Positions 9,173 through 18,809 of a stretch of DNA of 64,000 nt are shown piece by piece. The DNA is taken from positions 558,001-622,000 of the forward strand of contig NZ_BNEO01000001.1 in the NCBI RefSeq assembly GCF_014905415.1. The letters are read 5' to 3'. Source of the stretch: Virgibacillus salexigens. Lineage in GTDB: Bacteria > Bacillota > Bacilli > Bacillales > Amphibacillaceae. Position 1 is the stretch's first letter; each line of letters starts with the position of its first letter. The position numbers and the translations under genes were made by a program. The notes below the pieces were generated by a model. That model did no database searches and was not told the DNA's origin. It saw only the letters and a list, made by a program, of their open reading frames with translations.

Positions 9173-10471
9173 TTAACGTACCTTTTTTAACGCCCTCGTT
9201 TGTAAGTTACCATCTTCTACAACTACTTGCCCACACTTGATAACTGTATCTACATGATTCATTCCATATTGATAGGACAAAGTTAAATAATTCGGAACAT
9301 CGAAAATTGTAATATCTGCTTGTTTCCCAATTTCTAGGCTCCCAATTTGATTAGCTCGGCCAATTGCATGTGCAGCATTAATGGTTGTGGCCGTAATTAC
9401 TTCTTCTGGTGTCATACCCATTTTTAAACAGCCAAGATTCATAATAAATTGTAAAGACAGTGTTGGTGACGAACCTGGGTTTGCATCTGTGGAAAGTGCA
9501 ACCGCTAAACCTTGGTCAATCATTTTCCTTGCCTGGGCAAATTCCGCCATTAGAAAAAATGCAGTGCCTGGAAGCAGGACCCCAATCACATCCTGATCCG
9601 CCATTTGGCGAATTCCTTCATCAGATGCTTTCAACAAATGATCGGCTGAAACAGCCCCAACTGCTGCAGCTAACTCTGCTCCACCATAGGGTTCAATTTC
9701 ATCTGCATGGATTTTTGGAATCAAACCAAATTCCTTACCAGCTTCTAAAATTCTTCGTGATTGTTCTGGTGTAAACACACCCCGTTCGCAGAATACATCA
9801 TTAAATTGGGCTAGTTTCCGTTTTGCAACTTCCGGTATCATTTCAGAAATAACTCGATCAACAAATGCGTCTGGATTCGCTTTTTCCTCAACTGGAACAG
9901 CATGTGCCCCCATAAAAGTAGAAACAATATCCATAACATGATTCTCATTTAAGTGCTGAGATACTTCCAATTGCTTGATCTCATGTTCTGTAGTTAAGCC
10001 ATATCCACTCTTTGCTTCTACCGTAGTTACACCATTTACTAAAAATGTGTCTAGACGCTGTTTTGACTCTTGGTATAGTTGATCAACATCCGCCTGCTGT
10101 GTAGCCCGAGTAGTAGCATGAATCCCACCACCCTGATTCATAATGTCCATATACGTCTTTCCTTTTAAACGCATCGCATATTCATTTTCCCGCGTTCCTG
10201 CATGAACAAGATGTGTATGAGGGTCAATGAGACCTGGAGATACTACTTTACCTGACGCATTAATCTGTTTTGCCTGATTGATCTCATTTTTATACTTCGT
10301 TTGAATGCCTTCCGTTGTACCAACCGCAATAATCTTTCCATCCGTTGCAAGTAATGCGCCATCTTCAATACAGTTCAATTCTCTCATCCCATCTCTTTTG
10401 GCAGGATTCTCCGTATGTCCACTTACCGTAACTAATTGGGCTGCGTGTTTAATAAAGATACTCTCTGACAT
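9173..10471 (-). CDS. hutI: Imidazolonepropionase
   Basis: This metal-dependent amidohydrolase opens 4-imidazolone-5-propionate to N-formimino-L-glutamate, the third step of histidine degradation. It has 432 residues, close to the usual 421. The metal-binding DPHTHLVHAGTRENEY, the KSGYGL segment, FMGAHAVP, IHADEIEPYGG and STDANPGSSPT are as in HutI enzymes. AAGGAGCG lies 6 bases before the ATG, overlapping the end of hutU, whose stop codon abuts this start, so translation is probably coupled. The YjiH transporter follows after 15 bases. Confidence 0.96.
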   Translation of the reverse strand: MSESIFIKHAAQLVTVSGHTENPAKRDGMRELNCIEDGALLATDGKIIAVGTTEGIQTKYKNEINQAKQINASGKVVSPGLIDPHTHLVHAGTRENEYAMRLKGKTYMDIMNQGGGIHATTRATQQADVDQLYQESKQRLDTFLVNGVTTVEAKSGYGLTTEHEIKQLEVSQHLNENHVMDIVSTFMGAHAVPVEEKANPDAFVDRVISEMIPEVAKRKLAQFNDVFCERGVFTPEQSRRILEAGKEFGLIPKIHADEIEPYGGAELAAAVGAVSADHLLKASDEGIRQMADQDVIGVLLPGTAFFLMAEFAQARKMIDQGLAVALSTDANPGSSPTLSLQFIMNLGCLKMGMTPEEVITATTINAAHAIGRANQIGSLEIGKQADITIFDVPNYLTLSYQYGMNHVDTVIKCGQVVVEDGNLQTRALKKVR

Positions 10472-12145
10472 TTATAACGCTCCTTTATTTAACATTGGAA
10501 TATGAACACCTTTTTCCTTTGCTGCCTCTTCTGCTTTTCTATAGCCCGCGTCCACATGCCGAACGACGCCCATTCCTGGATCTGTTGTCAGTACACGATC
10601 TAACCGTGCCTCCGCTTCTTTTGTCCCATCAGCAACAATTACCATTCCAGCATGTAGAGAATAACCCATACCAACACCGCCACCATGATGTACACTGACC
10701 CAACTTGCGCCACCAACGCTATTAATTAACGCGTTTAAGATTGGCCAATCTGCCACAGCATCACTACCATCCTTCATAGCTTCCGTTTCCCGATTTGGTG
10801 AGGCCACGGAACCTGAATCAAGGTGGTCGCGTCCTATAACCATTGGTGCTTTTAATTCCCCACGTTCAACCATACGATTAATGATCTTGCTAAAGCGCGC
10901 TCTTTCTCCATACCCAAGCCAGCAAATACGTGAAGGAAGCCCTTGAAAACTAATTTTTTCTCGTGCCATACGAATCCACTTACAAAGGGATTCATTGTCA
11001 CTAAATTCCCGTAAGATGACTTCATCTGTTTTATAGATATCTTCCGGATCACCGGATAGCGCTACCCAGCGAAACGGCCCTTTCCCTTCACAAAATTGTG
11101 GGCGGATGTATGCAGGAACAAACCCAGGAAAATCAAATGCATTTGCAACTCCCTCATCTTTAGCTACTTGGCGAATATTATTGCCATAGTCAAAGGTGAC
11201 CGCTCCTTTAGATTGCATTTCCAGCATCGCCTGTACATGAGTAGCAATACTTTGTTTAGATAATTGAACATAATTCGTCGAGTCATTCTTACGTCGTTTG
11301 ACGGCTTCTGCTAACGTCAGTTCGACGGGAATATATCCATTTAATGGGTCATGAGCAGATGTTTGATCTGTAAGCACATCAGGGATAAACCCCTTGTTAA
11401 GCATTTGCGGTAGGAGATCAGCTGCGTTTCCTAATAGACCGATAGATAGTGCCTCTCCCTTATTACGTGCTTCTTCTGCAAGTTTAATAGCTTCATCCAA
11501 GCTATCAGTCGAAGTATCCAAGTAATTCGTATCTAAACGACGGCTTATTCGATGAGGGTCCATTTCCATTGCGATACAAACACCTTCATTTAATGTTACC
11601 GCTAATGGTTGTGCACCTCCCATTCCTCCTAAACCAGCTGTAACAGTTATCGTTCCTTTCAAGTTCCCGTCAAAATGCTGCCTCGCACATTCTGCGAACG
11701 TCTCATACGTCCCTTGTACAATCCCCTGACTGCCAATATAAATCCAACTACCCGCAGTCATTTGTCCATACATCATTAACCCTTTCTGATCCAATTCATG
11801 GAAATGTTCCCAATTCGCCCAGACTGGTACTAAATTCGAATTAGCAATCAATACTTTCGGAGCGTTTTTATGGGTGCGGAATACAGCGACTGGTTTTCCT
11901 GATTGAATTAGTAATGTCTCATTATCCTCAAGCTGTTTTAATTCCTTGACGATTGCCTCGTAGCATTGCCAATTGCGTGCTGCTTTGCCAATTCCTCCAT
12001 ACACCACTAGCTCTGCTGGATTTTCTGCCACCTCCGGGTTCAGATTATTACTCAACATTCGTAACGCCGCTTCTTGAATCCAACCTTTTGTATGCAATTC
12101 TGAGCCACGATATTGCTCTACCTGTATGTTGTTTTCCGTTTTCAT
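10472..12145 (-). CDS. hutU: Urocanate hydratase
   Basis: This NAD-dependent urocanase converts urocanate to 4-imidazolone-5-propionate. The 557 residues are typical (about 552). The N-terminal [10 protein letters not shown], the NAD-site [13 protein letters not shown], the [12 protein letters not shown] region, [11 protein letters not shown] and the C-terminal [13 protein letters not shown] all match. GGAG lies 9 bases before the ATG. It abuts hutI. The 92-base gap to hutG upstream carries a TATAAA and a TTACGTTAA element that resembles the LysR-gene intergenic region, so a promoter for hutU may lie there. Confidence 0.96.
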   Translation of the reverse strand: MKTENNIQVEQYRGSELHTKGWIQEAALRMLSNNLNPEVAENPAELVVYGGIGKAARNWQCYEAIVKELKQLEDNETLLIQSGKPVAVFRTHKNAPKVLIANSNLVPVWANWEHFHELDQKGLMMYGQMTAGSWIYIGSQGIVQGTYETFAECARQHFDGNLKGTITVTAGLGGMGGAQPLAVTLNEGVCIAMEMDPHRISRRLDTNYLDTSTDSLDEAIKLAEEARNKGEALSIGLLGNAADLLPQMLNKGFIPDVLTDQTSAHDPLNGYIPVELTLAEAVKRRKNDSTNYVQLSKQSIATHVQAMLEMQSKGAVTFDYGNNIRQVAKDEGVANAFDFPGFVPAYIRPQFCEGKGPFRWVALSGDPEDIYKTDEVILREFSDNESLCKWIRMAREKISFQGLPSRICWLGYGERARFSKIINRMVERGELKAPMVIGRDHLDSGSVASPNRETEAMKDGSDAVADWPILNALINSVGGASWVSVHHGGGVGMGYSLHAGMVIVADGTKEAEARLDRVLTTDPGMGVVRHVDAGYRKAEEAAKEKGVHIPMLNKGAL

Positions 12146-12238
12146 ATTTCCCCATCTCCTATTCTCTTGATCTTTTCAAAAGATATATGCACCCAATAGT
12201 AGAAATAGCCAGTATTTTATATTTAACGTAATATCATG

Positions 12239-13210
12239 TTAGTTAATTCCTTGCAGAGACTTCCTGTGTATTCCCTGCATTACTTCAGCAACCAGATAAG
12301 CAGCTAATCGTACGGTTGAATCACTTGTATCTAATTCTGGATTCACTTCAGAAATATCAAAACTTACGAACTGTTGTTTGTTTGAAATATATTGGAGGAT
12401 CGCTCGAACAGTTTTTGGTTCCAATCCAAAAGGTGACGGTGCACTAACCCCTGGAGCTGCTGATTCCTGTAGTGAATCAGTGCATAAAGTTAACATAAGG
12501 TAATCATATTGTTCACTAAACCAATCGATTTGCTGGAACGTCGATGTAAGATCAGCAACATCTTCTTCCATCACATACTGACAACTATAGTTATCTGCCT
12601 CATCGAATAGCGCTTGAGTATTTCCCAACCGTTGGATACCCAAGCACAAATAACCTGCTCGCTTATCTTGTTCAAGAATTTGTTTGAACATCGTCCCAGA
12701 TGAAGGTGCTGCTTCATTACGCAAATCAAAATGAGCATCAATGTTAATAATTCCAATCGTCGCCTCTCGACTAACCGATTTACGTACTCCTAAATAGTGA
12801 CCGTATAATGTCTCATGTCCTCCTCCTAATATAATTGGCGTACAACGATGTTTAAACAGTGAATGAATATACGTCCCTAGTTCTTCCTGTGCCTCCTCCA
12901 TACGCTCATCCATGCACTGTACATTACCCAGATCAATTATTTTGGAAGTATTTATATGGGAGGGCAGTTTTGCCAAGGACTTACGAATTTCGTTTGGTGC
13001 TTTTTTAGCGCCCTGTCTACCTTTATTTCGCTTGACTCCTTCATCACACTCAAAACCAATGAAACCAAAAGTCAATTGTTTTTGCTCAATGAGTTCACTG
13101 TTATTCTTTATTTCAACAATCTGATGAAATCGGTAGCTTCTAGGGTTATTGTAATCATCCACTCTGCCTGTCCATATTTGTTTATCTACTGGTTGATAGA
13201 TGAAAATCAC
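12239..13210 (-). CDS. hutG: Formimidoylglutamase
   Basis: This binuclear manganese enzyme of the arginase family cleaves N-formimino-L-glutamate to L-glutamate and formamide, the last hut step. Metal-binding blocks are GGGHE, NIDAHFDLR, CTDSLQESAAPGVSAP and SFDISEVNPELD. The 323 residues are normal. The start is uncertain. I give the GTG at 13210, but the perfect Shine-Dalgarno sequence GAGGTGAT overlaps it and points about 8 bases on, to an ATC at 13201-13199 just before the conserved YQPVD. It is the first gene of the minus-strand hut run and is divergent from a LysR regulator. Confidence 0.93.
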   Translation of the reverse strand: MIFIYQPVDKQIWTGRVDDYNNPRSYRFHQIVEIKNNSELIEQKQLTFGFIGFECDEGVKRNKGRQGAKKAPNEIRKSLAKLPSHINTSKIIDLGNVQCMDERMEEAQEELGTYIHSLFKHRCTPIILGGGHETLYGHYLGVRKSVSREATIGIINIDAHFDLRNEAAPSSGTMFKQILEQDKRAGYLCLGIQRLGNTQALFDEADNYSCQYVMEEDVADLTSTFQQIDWFSEQYDYLMLTLCTDSLQESAAPGVSAPSPFGLEPKTVRAILQYISNKQQFVSFDISEVNPELDTSDSTVRLAAYLVAEVMQGIHRKSLQGIN

Positions 13211-13241
13211 CTCGATGTTTCATTTTTTAGAAAATACTTAC

Positions 13242-13263
13242 TTTACGTAAAATTATACGTAAG
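13242..13263. promoter_or_regulatory. ACGTAA repeats in the hutG-lysR intergenic region
   Basis: TTTACGTAAA (13242-13251) and TTATACGTAAG (13253-13263) lie between divergent hutG and lysR. A related TTTAACGTAA is found upstream of hutU near 12222-12231. The repetition at two hut promoters suggests a shared regulator site, though no protein has been assigned to it. Confidence 0.4.
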
Positions 13264-13291
13264 CTAATATATAATTACCAATACATATTTT

Positions 13292-13318
13292 CTATAAATT
13301 TATAGTTTAAATCTATAA
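13292..13318. promoter_or_regulatory. LysR-type operator before the LysR gene
   Basis: CTATAAATTTATAG is a perfect palindrome, and its right arm combines with a second CTATAAA to give ATAG-N7-CTAT, the T-N11-A pattern of LysR boxes. It lies directly before the ribosome site of the LysR gene, so autoregulation is likely. Confidence 0.55.
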
Positions 13319-13333
13319 AAATGGAGGGAAACA

Positions 13334-14239
13334 ATGGATTTTCGCCTGTACATTTATTTCATTACGGTTGTAGAACAAGCAACCTTTACAAAAGCCGCTG
13401 ATGTTCTTCATATTTCTCAGCCATCCTTGAGTGCAGCAATAAAAAGATTGGAACAAGGGGTTGGAATGACACTATTGGAAAGAAGCACTCGGCATATAAA
13501 AGTGACTGAAGAAGGAAACATTCTTTATCATGAAGCTAAGAAATTAGTCAATCATTATCAGCATGTTTCCAACGAAATGAACCGGCTAAAACGAGAAGGA
13601 CCGCTCCAACTACAGATTGGGTTAATTGAGTCCTCTCATTTCTGGGTCCCTAAGATTTTAAAATCATTTAAACGAGACTATCCCCATGCACAAATTAACT
13701 TACATGAAATTCTCAGCTTACCTGACGTAGAAAACGCACTCATGAACTTTGATATTCACTTAGCTATCACGAATCAATTTCTCAACAGCGAGATGATTGA
13801 AGCAACTCCTCTTTATCAAGAAAGATTAGTGGCAGTTCTTCCTAACGGGCACAGACTGGCCAGCAAAAGGGAATTAAGGTTTGCAGATATGGAAGGTGAA
13901 GCATTTATTGTATGTAAGGAAGGATTTCAGACAAGAAAGGACATTTTACATGCATTTGGAAAATCTGGTTTTCAACCAAAAATCCAATTTGAAATTGAAA
14001 GGTTTGAAACAGCATGTCGTTTAGTGGATGAGGGACTAGGCATGACCATATTACCTGAAAACTACGTAGACCAAGCAATGAATGGGAATTATACAATCAG
14101 GCCTATAGTTGGAGAAGATATCGCGCGTCATGTTTACCTAGCATACGAAAAAAATCGGTATTTACCTCCGATTGTACTACGATATATTGAATTAATAGAA
14201 ACATATTTTAAAGTCAATCATCGTATTACAACAAAGTAG
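13334..14239 (+). CDS. LysR-family transcriptional regulator
   Basis: The 301 residues have the standard LysR layout. An N-terminal helix-turn-helix reads FTKAADVLHISQPSLSAAIKRLE at about 18-40 (a glutamine-serine pair at its core), followed by a linker helix and a two-lobed effector domain. GGAGG lies 6 bases before the ATG. It is divergent from hutG with a 123-base spacer full of palindromes, so it most likely controls the hut genes, perhaps in response to urocanate or formiminoglutamate. It shows similarity in style to the GltC/CitR class. The effector is not known. If it does act on hut, this operon would be under both LysR and HutP control. Confidence 0.88.
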   Translation: MDFRLYIYFITVVEQATFTKAADVLHISQPSLSAAIKRLEQGVGMTLLERSTRHIKVTEEGNILYHEAKKLVNHYQHVSNEMNRLKREGPLQLQIGLIESSHFWVPKILKSFKRDYPHAQINLHEILSLPDVENALMNFDIHLAITNQFLNSEMIEATPLYQERLVAVLPNGHRLASKRELRFADMEGEAFIVCKEGFQTRKDILHAFGKSGFQPKIQFEIERFETACRLVDEGLGMTILPENYVDQAMNGNYTIRPIVGEDIARHVYLAYEKNRYLPPIVLRYIELIETYFKVNHRITTK

Positions 14240-14294
14240 CGATATCGTTCTCCCATTTAGCTGTGATGATGCCTCGTTTAAATAGAATAAGGGA

Positions 14295-15218
14295 TCATTT
14301 GGTGTTCCTTAAAAACTCCTCCACATCTGCCATTGTTGGCATTGCTATAGCGGTTCCTGTTTTCGTTACCGATATTGCCGCAACTGCATTCGCTCGAATA
14401 ACAGCTTTGTCTAATTTCATGCCTTTAGCAATAAATGTTGCCAAACCGCCATTAAATGCATCTCCCGCACCAGTTGTATCAACCGCTTGAACAGGGAAGC
14501 CTTTTACAAGTGCTCCCTCATCAGAACCGTCATACACAAAGCAGCCTTGTTTTCCAAGGGTAATAACAACTGCATGCACGCCACGCTCGATTAATTGTTT
14601 GGCTGCTTTCCTTGCTGATGACTCATCCACCACTTCTATCCCCGTGAGTAAACTTGCTTCCGTTTCATTTGGTGTAATATACGCAATGTCTTGCAGTAAA
14701 TCATCGTCGATTTGTTGGAAAGGTGCTGGATTTAAGATGACCGGCTTATTATGTTTTCTTGCGAGTTGAATCGTTGTTCGAATTGCATCCATCGATGTTT
14801 CTAATTGAACGAGTACCATATCCGATGCTTCTAAACGCTGTTCAGCGCCTTGTACATCCGTTGAGGTTATTTTCCCGCATGCTCCCAAAGCAACAACGAT
14901 CGTATTTTCCCCTTGATCATCAACCGTAATAATAGCAGTTCCAGTCGCTTCTTCTGTATGTCGTGTTACATATGTAGTATCTATGCTTTCTTCCGTAAAA
15001 TTTTCCATTGCATGGTCACCGAATAGATCGTGACCAACTTTCGTCACCATGGTTACATTAGCACCCTGTCTAGCAGCGGCTACAGCTTGGTTACTCCCTT
15101 TTCCACCAGGCCCCATTTGAAATGGTCCACCTAATACGGTCTCTCCCGGTTTTGGCATATGTGGTGTTCTGCTCATCAAATCTACTACATAACTCCCTAC
15201 AACCATTATATTCGCCAT
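14295..15218 (-). CDS. rbsK: Ribokinase
   Basis: This PfkB-family kinase phosphorylates D-ribose to ribose 5-phosphate using ATP. The N-terminal substrate site GPGGKGSNQAVAAARQGA and the C-terminal catalytic DTTGAGDAFNGGLA are textbook ribokinase motifs, and ILNPAP lies between them. I choose the ATG at 15218 (307 residues), 11 bases after AAGGAG; a GTG four codons earlier lies inside that site. There is no rbs transporter or rbsR nearby, so the gene stands alone and may serve ribose released from nucleosides. Confidence 0.92.
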   Translation of the reverse strand: MANIMVVGSYVVDLMSRTPHMPKPGETVLGGPFQMGPGGKGSNQAVAAARQGANVTMVTKVGHDLFGDHAMENFTEESIDTTYVTRHTEEATGTAIITVDDQGENTIVVALGACGKITSTDVQGAEQRLEASDMVLVQLETSMDAIRTTIQLARKHNKPVILNPAPFQQIDDDLLQDIAYITPNETEASLLTGIEVVDESSARKAAKQLIERGVHAVVITLGKQGCFVYDGSDEGALVKGFPVQAVDTTGAGDAFNGGLATFIAKGMKLDKAVIRANAVAAISVTKTGTAIAMPTMADVEEFLRNTK

Positions 15219-15527
15219 TGAATTTTTCACTCCTTACATTCGACTCTTTGTTCATTATACAAGCAATATTGGATATTTTGTATAGTAGAACCCGTTTACA
15301 TCCCACCTCATTTACATTATCTTTAAAGGGGAAGGCGACAGCAAGGATTAAAATGAAAAGCAGGTGTTGTTACCCTAGTTAGCTCTAAGGTATGCCCTCG
15401 GAATATTTTAGATAATCATCGTTTCATTAAGACTTAACTTCCAAACGCTTTTCCTAGTCAGTTTTGTATTATTCTATATTGCACCCTTGGTCATTTGAAG
15501 TACCTTTAAATAAGTCTATAAGCACCC
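15219..15527. other. Intergenic region upstream of the ribokinase gene
   Basis: A TATAAT at about 15254-15259 on the minus strand could be the -10 box of rbsK. It is covered by an inverted repeat TATACAA (15256-15262) / TTGTATA (15278-15284) that may be an operator. From 15300 to 15527 I see no gene or clear signal. Confidence 0.45.
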
Positions 15528-17291
15528 TTACTTCCCCCCTTCTGATTGATATCCATTATTTCTTAGCGCCTTTTCTACCGCTTCTAAATATTGAAATTTT
15601 AATTTTTTATCGGGCTCGAGATAAGTTCCTTCTGCCCACTCATTCCAAGCATTTATGAACAAAAGGTCACTTTGATACAAATGGTTTGCACGATGAATTT
15701 GCTCGCTTAAATAGTTTTGAAAATATGTTGGATTAGCACCAACACAAAAACTGGCATTTTCGCCAAGACGAGCAGTATTATCCCAATCGATAAAAGCACC
15801 TGGTATAACCTTCGTTTCATTATCAACTAGAGATCTATTTAAAATACAGGACCATAGTGTATCGTAGTCCATGGCTAGTTTTCTTCCGTTGTATCCACTT
15901 ATCCCCTTCCACATACGATGACAACCACCGTGAGCCATCGTATAATGCGGTTCAAATTCCAATGAAGCATCAAAATTAGTTTTATCCGATAGTGGATGAA
16001 ATCCATTTAAAGTTCTAATAAAATATATCCCTTCAAGGCCGTGTTGCTTAGCCAATTCGTTCCAATATAGTAACATCTCAGAACAATTCGGTATGAGTTC
16101 AGGGCGATAAATTAGAAAAATTGGTTTATCCTGGACACGAATATATCTATCATCCATAAAGGCACGTAATAGATAGTTAAAATGCGATTGCCAATCTTTT
16201 TCTCTTCCATAGTATTGAGGCATCAAGACCTGATCTTCACTCCCATCCCATCTCCTTGACCAAGGTTCATTTGCCCAAGAAAGACAAAATGGAAAGTCTG
16301 GCTTACCAGAGGTTAATACTTCATTAAATGGTTTTTCAAGTAACATCTTTCCATCGAACCAATAATGATAATAGCAAAAACCATAGATACCATACTTCTT
16401 AGCTAAATTTGCCTGCCATTCACGCACACTTGGGTCTAGGAGGTTATAATAATAATCTTGATAAGGTTCACGGGGTTGATAATGATTGGTAAATAAGGGT
16501 GATGATTTTTTTGTATTCGTCCATTCTGTAAACCCTTCCCCCCACCACTTATTATTCTCAGGGATTTCATGAAATTGCGGTAAATAAAAGGCGATTAGTT
16601 TGATTTTGCATTGATTATTGTGATTAGCACCTTCCCCCGTTCTTTGAATTCGATCCATTCCTTTTCCATGCATTAGAGCTCTGCTCATAGGAAAGGATAC
16701 TTCCTCATACGCAAAACCTTTCCATTCTAGAGATAGACCATTCTCCTTCCCAGTTATTTCATCGTCTTTACAATGCTGAATCAATCCAATATTTAGAGCA
16801 TGATCCCATAACCTTACATTTTTAACCTTTCCTACAAAAAATCCATACCGTTTAAGTCCTCCAATTGTTCCTGAAGCAAATACTTCTTCCTTAGCACTGG
16901 AAACTCCTTCTTTAACAAACTCTCCATTTATAAAGAGATTAGGTATTTTATTCTTAATGACAATGGAAATATGGGACCATTCTTTTAGCTCTGTACCGCA
17001 CACCAAAGTAGCAGGAAAATAGTCATCAGCATGCTCCACTACAACAACTCCGTTCGTACCAACAGATACCCCTACACCTGATTGGAATTTATTTTCAGTA
17101 TGTCCTGGAAAAATTACAAATCGTTGATCAATTAGCCCCTGTGTACCTTTATTATTTTCATTAACTAACCGGATCTTTTCTTCCGGTTTCACCCAAAATT
17201 CATACGTGAAATGATTGCTGATGTTTTTAATTAACGGTTTAATTTCAATGTTACTATTTCCATCAAAGTACAGACGTTCTTCATTGACCAT
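15528..17291 (-). CDS. LamG-like domain plus WbsX (GH99-like) protein
   Basis: The N-terminal part (about 1-185) resembles a concanavalin/LamG-type beta-sandwich (RLYFDGNSNIEIKP, then FTYEFWVKP, then NVRLWDHALN). The rest (about 225-585) is a WbsX/GH99-like domain with IAFYLPQFHEIPENNKWWG, GEGFTEWTN, YGFCYYHYWFDGK, FCLSWANEPW and INAWNEWAEGTYLEPD. WbsX proteins occur in surface-polysaccharide loci; their reaction is not settled. No signal peptide is seen, so it may act inside the mother cell. The ATG at 17291 is preceded by AAAAGGAGAG; an upstream ATG eight codons earlier is less likely. It neighbours a CotY/Z-like spore protein and sps/cge genes, which suggests a role in spore-surface glycan. 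Confidence 0.8.
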   Translation of the reverse strand: MVNEERLYFDGNSNIEIKPLIKNISNHFTYEFWVKPEEKIRLVNENNKGTQGLIDQRFVIFPGHTENKFQSGVGVSVGTNGVVVVEHADDYFPATLVCGTELKEWSHISIVIKNKIPNLFINGEFVKEGVSSAKEEVFASGTIGGLKRYGFFVGKVKNVRLWDHALNIGLIQHCKDDEITGKENGLSLEWKGFAYEEVSFPMSRALMHGKGMDRIQRTGEGANHNNQCKIKLIAFYLPQFHEIPENNKWWGEGFTEWTNTKKSSPLFTNHYQPREPYQDYYYNLLDPSVREWQANLAKKYGIYGFCYYHYWFDGKMLLEKPFNEVLTSGKPDFPFCLSWANEPWSRRWDGSEDQVLMPQYYGREKDWQSHFNYLLRAFMDDRYIRVQDKPIFLIYRPELIPNCSEMLLYWNELAKQHGLEGIYFIRTLNGFHPLSDKTNFDASLEFEPHYTMAHGGCHRMWKGISGYNGRKLAMDYDTLWSCILNRSLVDNETKVIPGAFIDWDNTARLGENASFCVGANPTYFQNYLSEQIHRANHLYQSDLLFINAWNEWAEGTYLEPDKKLKFQYLEAVEKALRNNGYQSEGGK

Positions 17292-17358
17292 GAAATCTCT
17301 CCTTTTAAAACCCATTATCGCCCCAAAATGAGACTCTCCAAGTTTATACCATCACTAA

Positions 17359-17790
17359 TTAATAAAAGGAAACCATATCATCATCTTCCCTTAAGCAAAC
17401 AATACCTGATAGGGACTGACAATCTACCACAAACTTACGACGAATTGGAACCATTGGAGTCGTTCCTCCCATATCTTGATAACTAAAAATAACACAACAA
17501 CTATTGTCCAATGATTTTTCCAATTTAAATACAGTTGGCATACCCGATCCATCAAGGGATATTGGTTCAGAAGTTCCCTTCTCCTTAATTAAGAATCGTT
17601 CACATCTTTCCACATCACAAAAATCTGTATTTTGTTGCCAAAACATATTACTTAATAATTTACAAATGCAATTATTACATTGTATTAAATGGTCACATCC
17701 ACTACACCCATCCTTTCTTCTTTTTACACGACGCCGTTTCTCCCAGAATGCCTCTCTACTATATCTTCTAGCAGATTTATACACGCCCAC
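17359..17790 (-). CDS. CotY/CotZ-like cysteine-rich spore coat protein
   Basis: The 143 residues are rich in cysteine (about ten). The C-terminal half (PTVFKLEKSLDNSCCVIFSY, later VVDCQSLSGIVCLRED) follows the pattern of CotY/CotZ proteins, which assemble the spore crust or exosporium base through disulphides. The N-terminus is strongly basic (EKRRRVKRRKD), unlike B. subtilis CotZ. I start at the GTG at 17790, which has AAAGGAGGG 7 bases upstream. It is probably made late in the mother cell. Its position beside sps and cge homologues supports the call; the resemblance is at family level only. Confidence 0.68.
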   Translation of the reverse strand: MGVYKSARRYSREAFWEKRRRVKRRKDGCSGCDHLIQCNNCICKLLSNMFWQQNTDFCDVERCERFLIKEKGTSEPISLDGSGMPTVFKLEKSLDNSCCVIFSYQDMGGTTPMVPIRRKFVVDCQSLSGIVCLREDDDMVSFY

Positions 17791-17978
17791 GACTATCCCT
17801 CCTTTTATACCCCCATTTTGAAACAACTTACTACATCATATTAAAACTCCCAGATATTGATTAGATGTTCGACTACTTATTGGCTCATTATCCTGAATCT
17901 GATCTTAGAATATCTTTCTTTTCAAATACATAGGTATGTTAATGGAGTTGACAGCAACCGTTTACCGAGAAAGAGTGG

Positions 17979-18713
17979 TTGAATATGAAGGGTGTTATTT
18001 TAGCAGGTGGGTTAGGCACAAGATTGTCACCAATAACTAAAGTAATAAATAAGCACCTATTACCGGTGGGTTGTTTTCCAATGATTTACCATTCAATTTG
18101 GAAGCTAAAGGAAATAGGAGTTACGGACATTTTACTTGTGATAAATAAAAAAGACACACAAGATTTCAAAACAATAATAGGTAATGGGGAAGCATTAGGT
18201 GTCAATATACATTATGGATTACAGCTCGATGCAAAGGGAATTTCAGACGCTGTTTATGTATCAAAAGATTTTATTCAAGACGATAAATTCATCGTCTTAC
18301 TCGGTGATAACCTATTTGAGGACTCACTAGTTTCCTATGTGGAGAATTTTAAAACACAGCCAGTTGGAGCCAAAATCATAGTGAAACAAGTGGGTAATCC
18401 GGAACAATTTGGAGTTGCTTCATTTAATAAGATGGATAATCGAATTACTTCGATTCTGGAGAAGCCCAAACATCCACCTTCAAATTATTGTGTTACTGGT
18501 ATTTATATGTACGACAGTAATGTATTTAAGCTTATTGAAACACTAAACCCTTCAAATCGAGGAGAATTAGAAATAACAGACATCAATAACCTCTATATTC
18601 AAGATAGACTAATGACATATGACGTGTTATCGGGGTGGTGGATTGATGCTGGTACATTCCAAGATTACGCACGTGCTAATGAACTTATTTTAAAAAAGAA
18701 GCTGGATAACTAA
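17979..18713 (+). CDS. spsI: Sugar nucleotidyltransferase, SpsI/RmlA-like
   Basis: It makes dTDP-glucose (or a related NDP-sugar) from a hexose 1-phosphate and a nucleoside triphosphate, the first step of dTDP-rhamnose synthesis. The 244 residues match SpsI (about 246) rather than the longer RmlA (about 290). The pyrophosphorylase signature GVILAGGLGTRLSPITKVINKHLLPV is complete, with LLGDNLFED and ITDINNLYI further on. It opens a plus-strand run with spsK and spsL. The dehydratase step (spsJ/rmlB) is not encoded here. Confidence 0.85.
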   Translation: MNMKGVILAGGLGTRLSPITKVINKHLLPVGCFPMIYHSIWKLKEIGVTDILLVINKKDTQDFKTIIGNGEALGVNIHYGLQLDAKGISDAVYVSKDFIQDDKFIVLLGDNLFEDSLVSYVENFKTQPVGAKIIVKQVGNPEQFGVASFNKMDNRITSILEKPKHPPSNYCVTGIYMYDSNVFKLIETLNPSNRGELEITDINNLYIQDRLMTYDVLSGWWIDAGTFQDYARANELILKKKLDN

Positions 18714-18809
18714 ATGAATTGTGATACAAGGATTGACGTATGACGCTTGACTATAATTACCAGTTATAATCAACCTCTAAAAAAGAAATCTCTAGAAGGG
18801 AGATTTATG

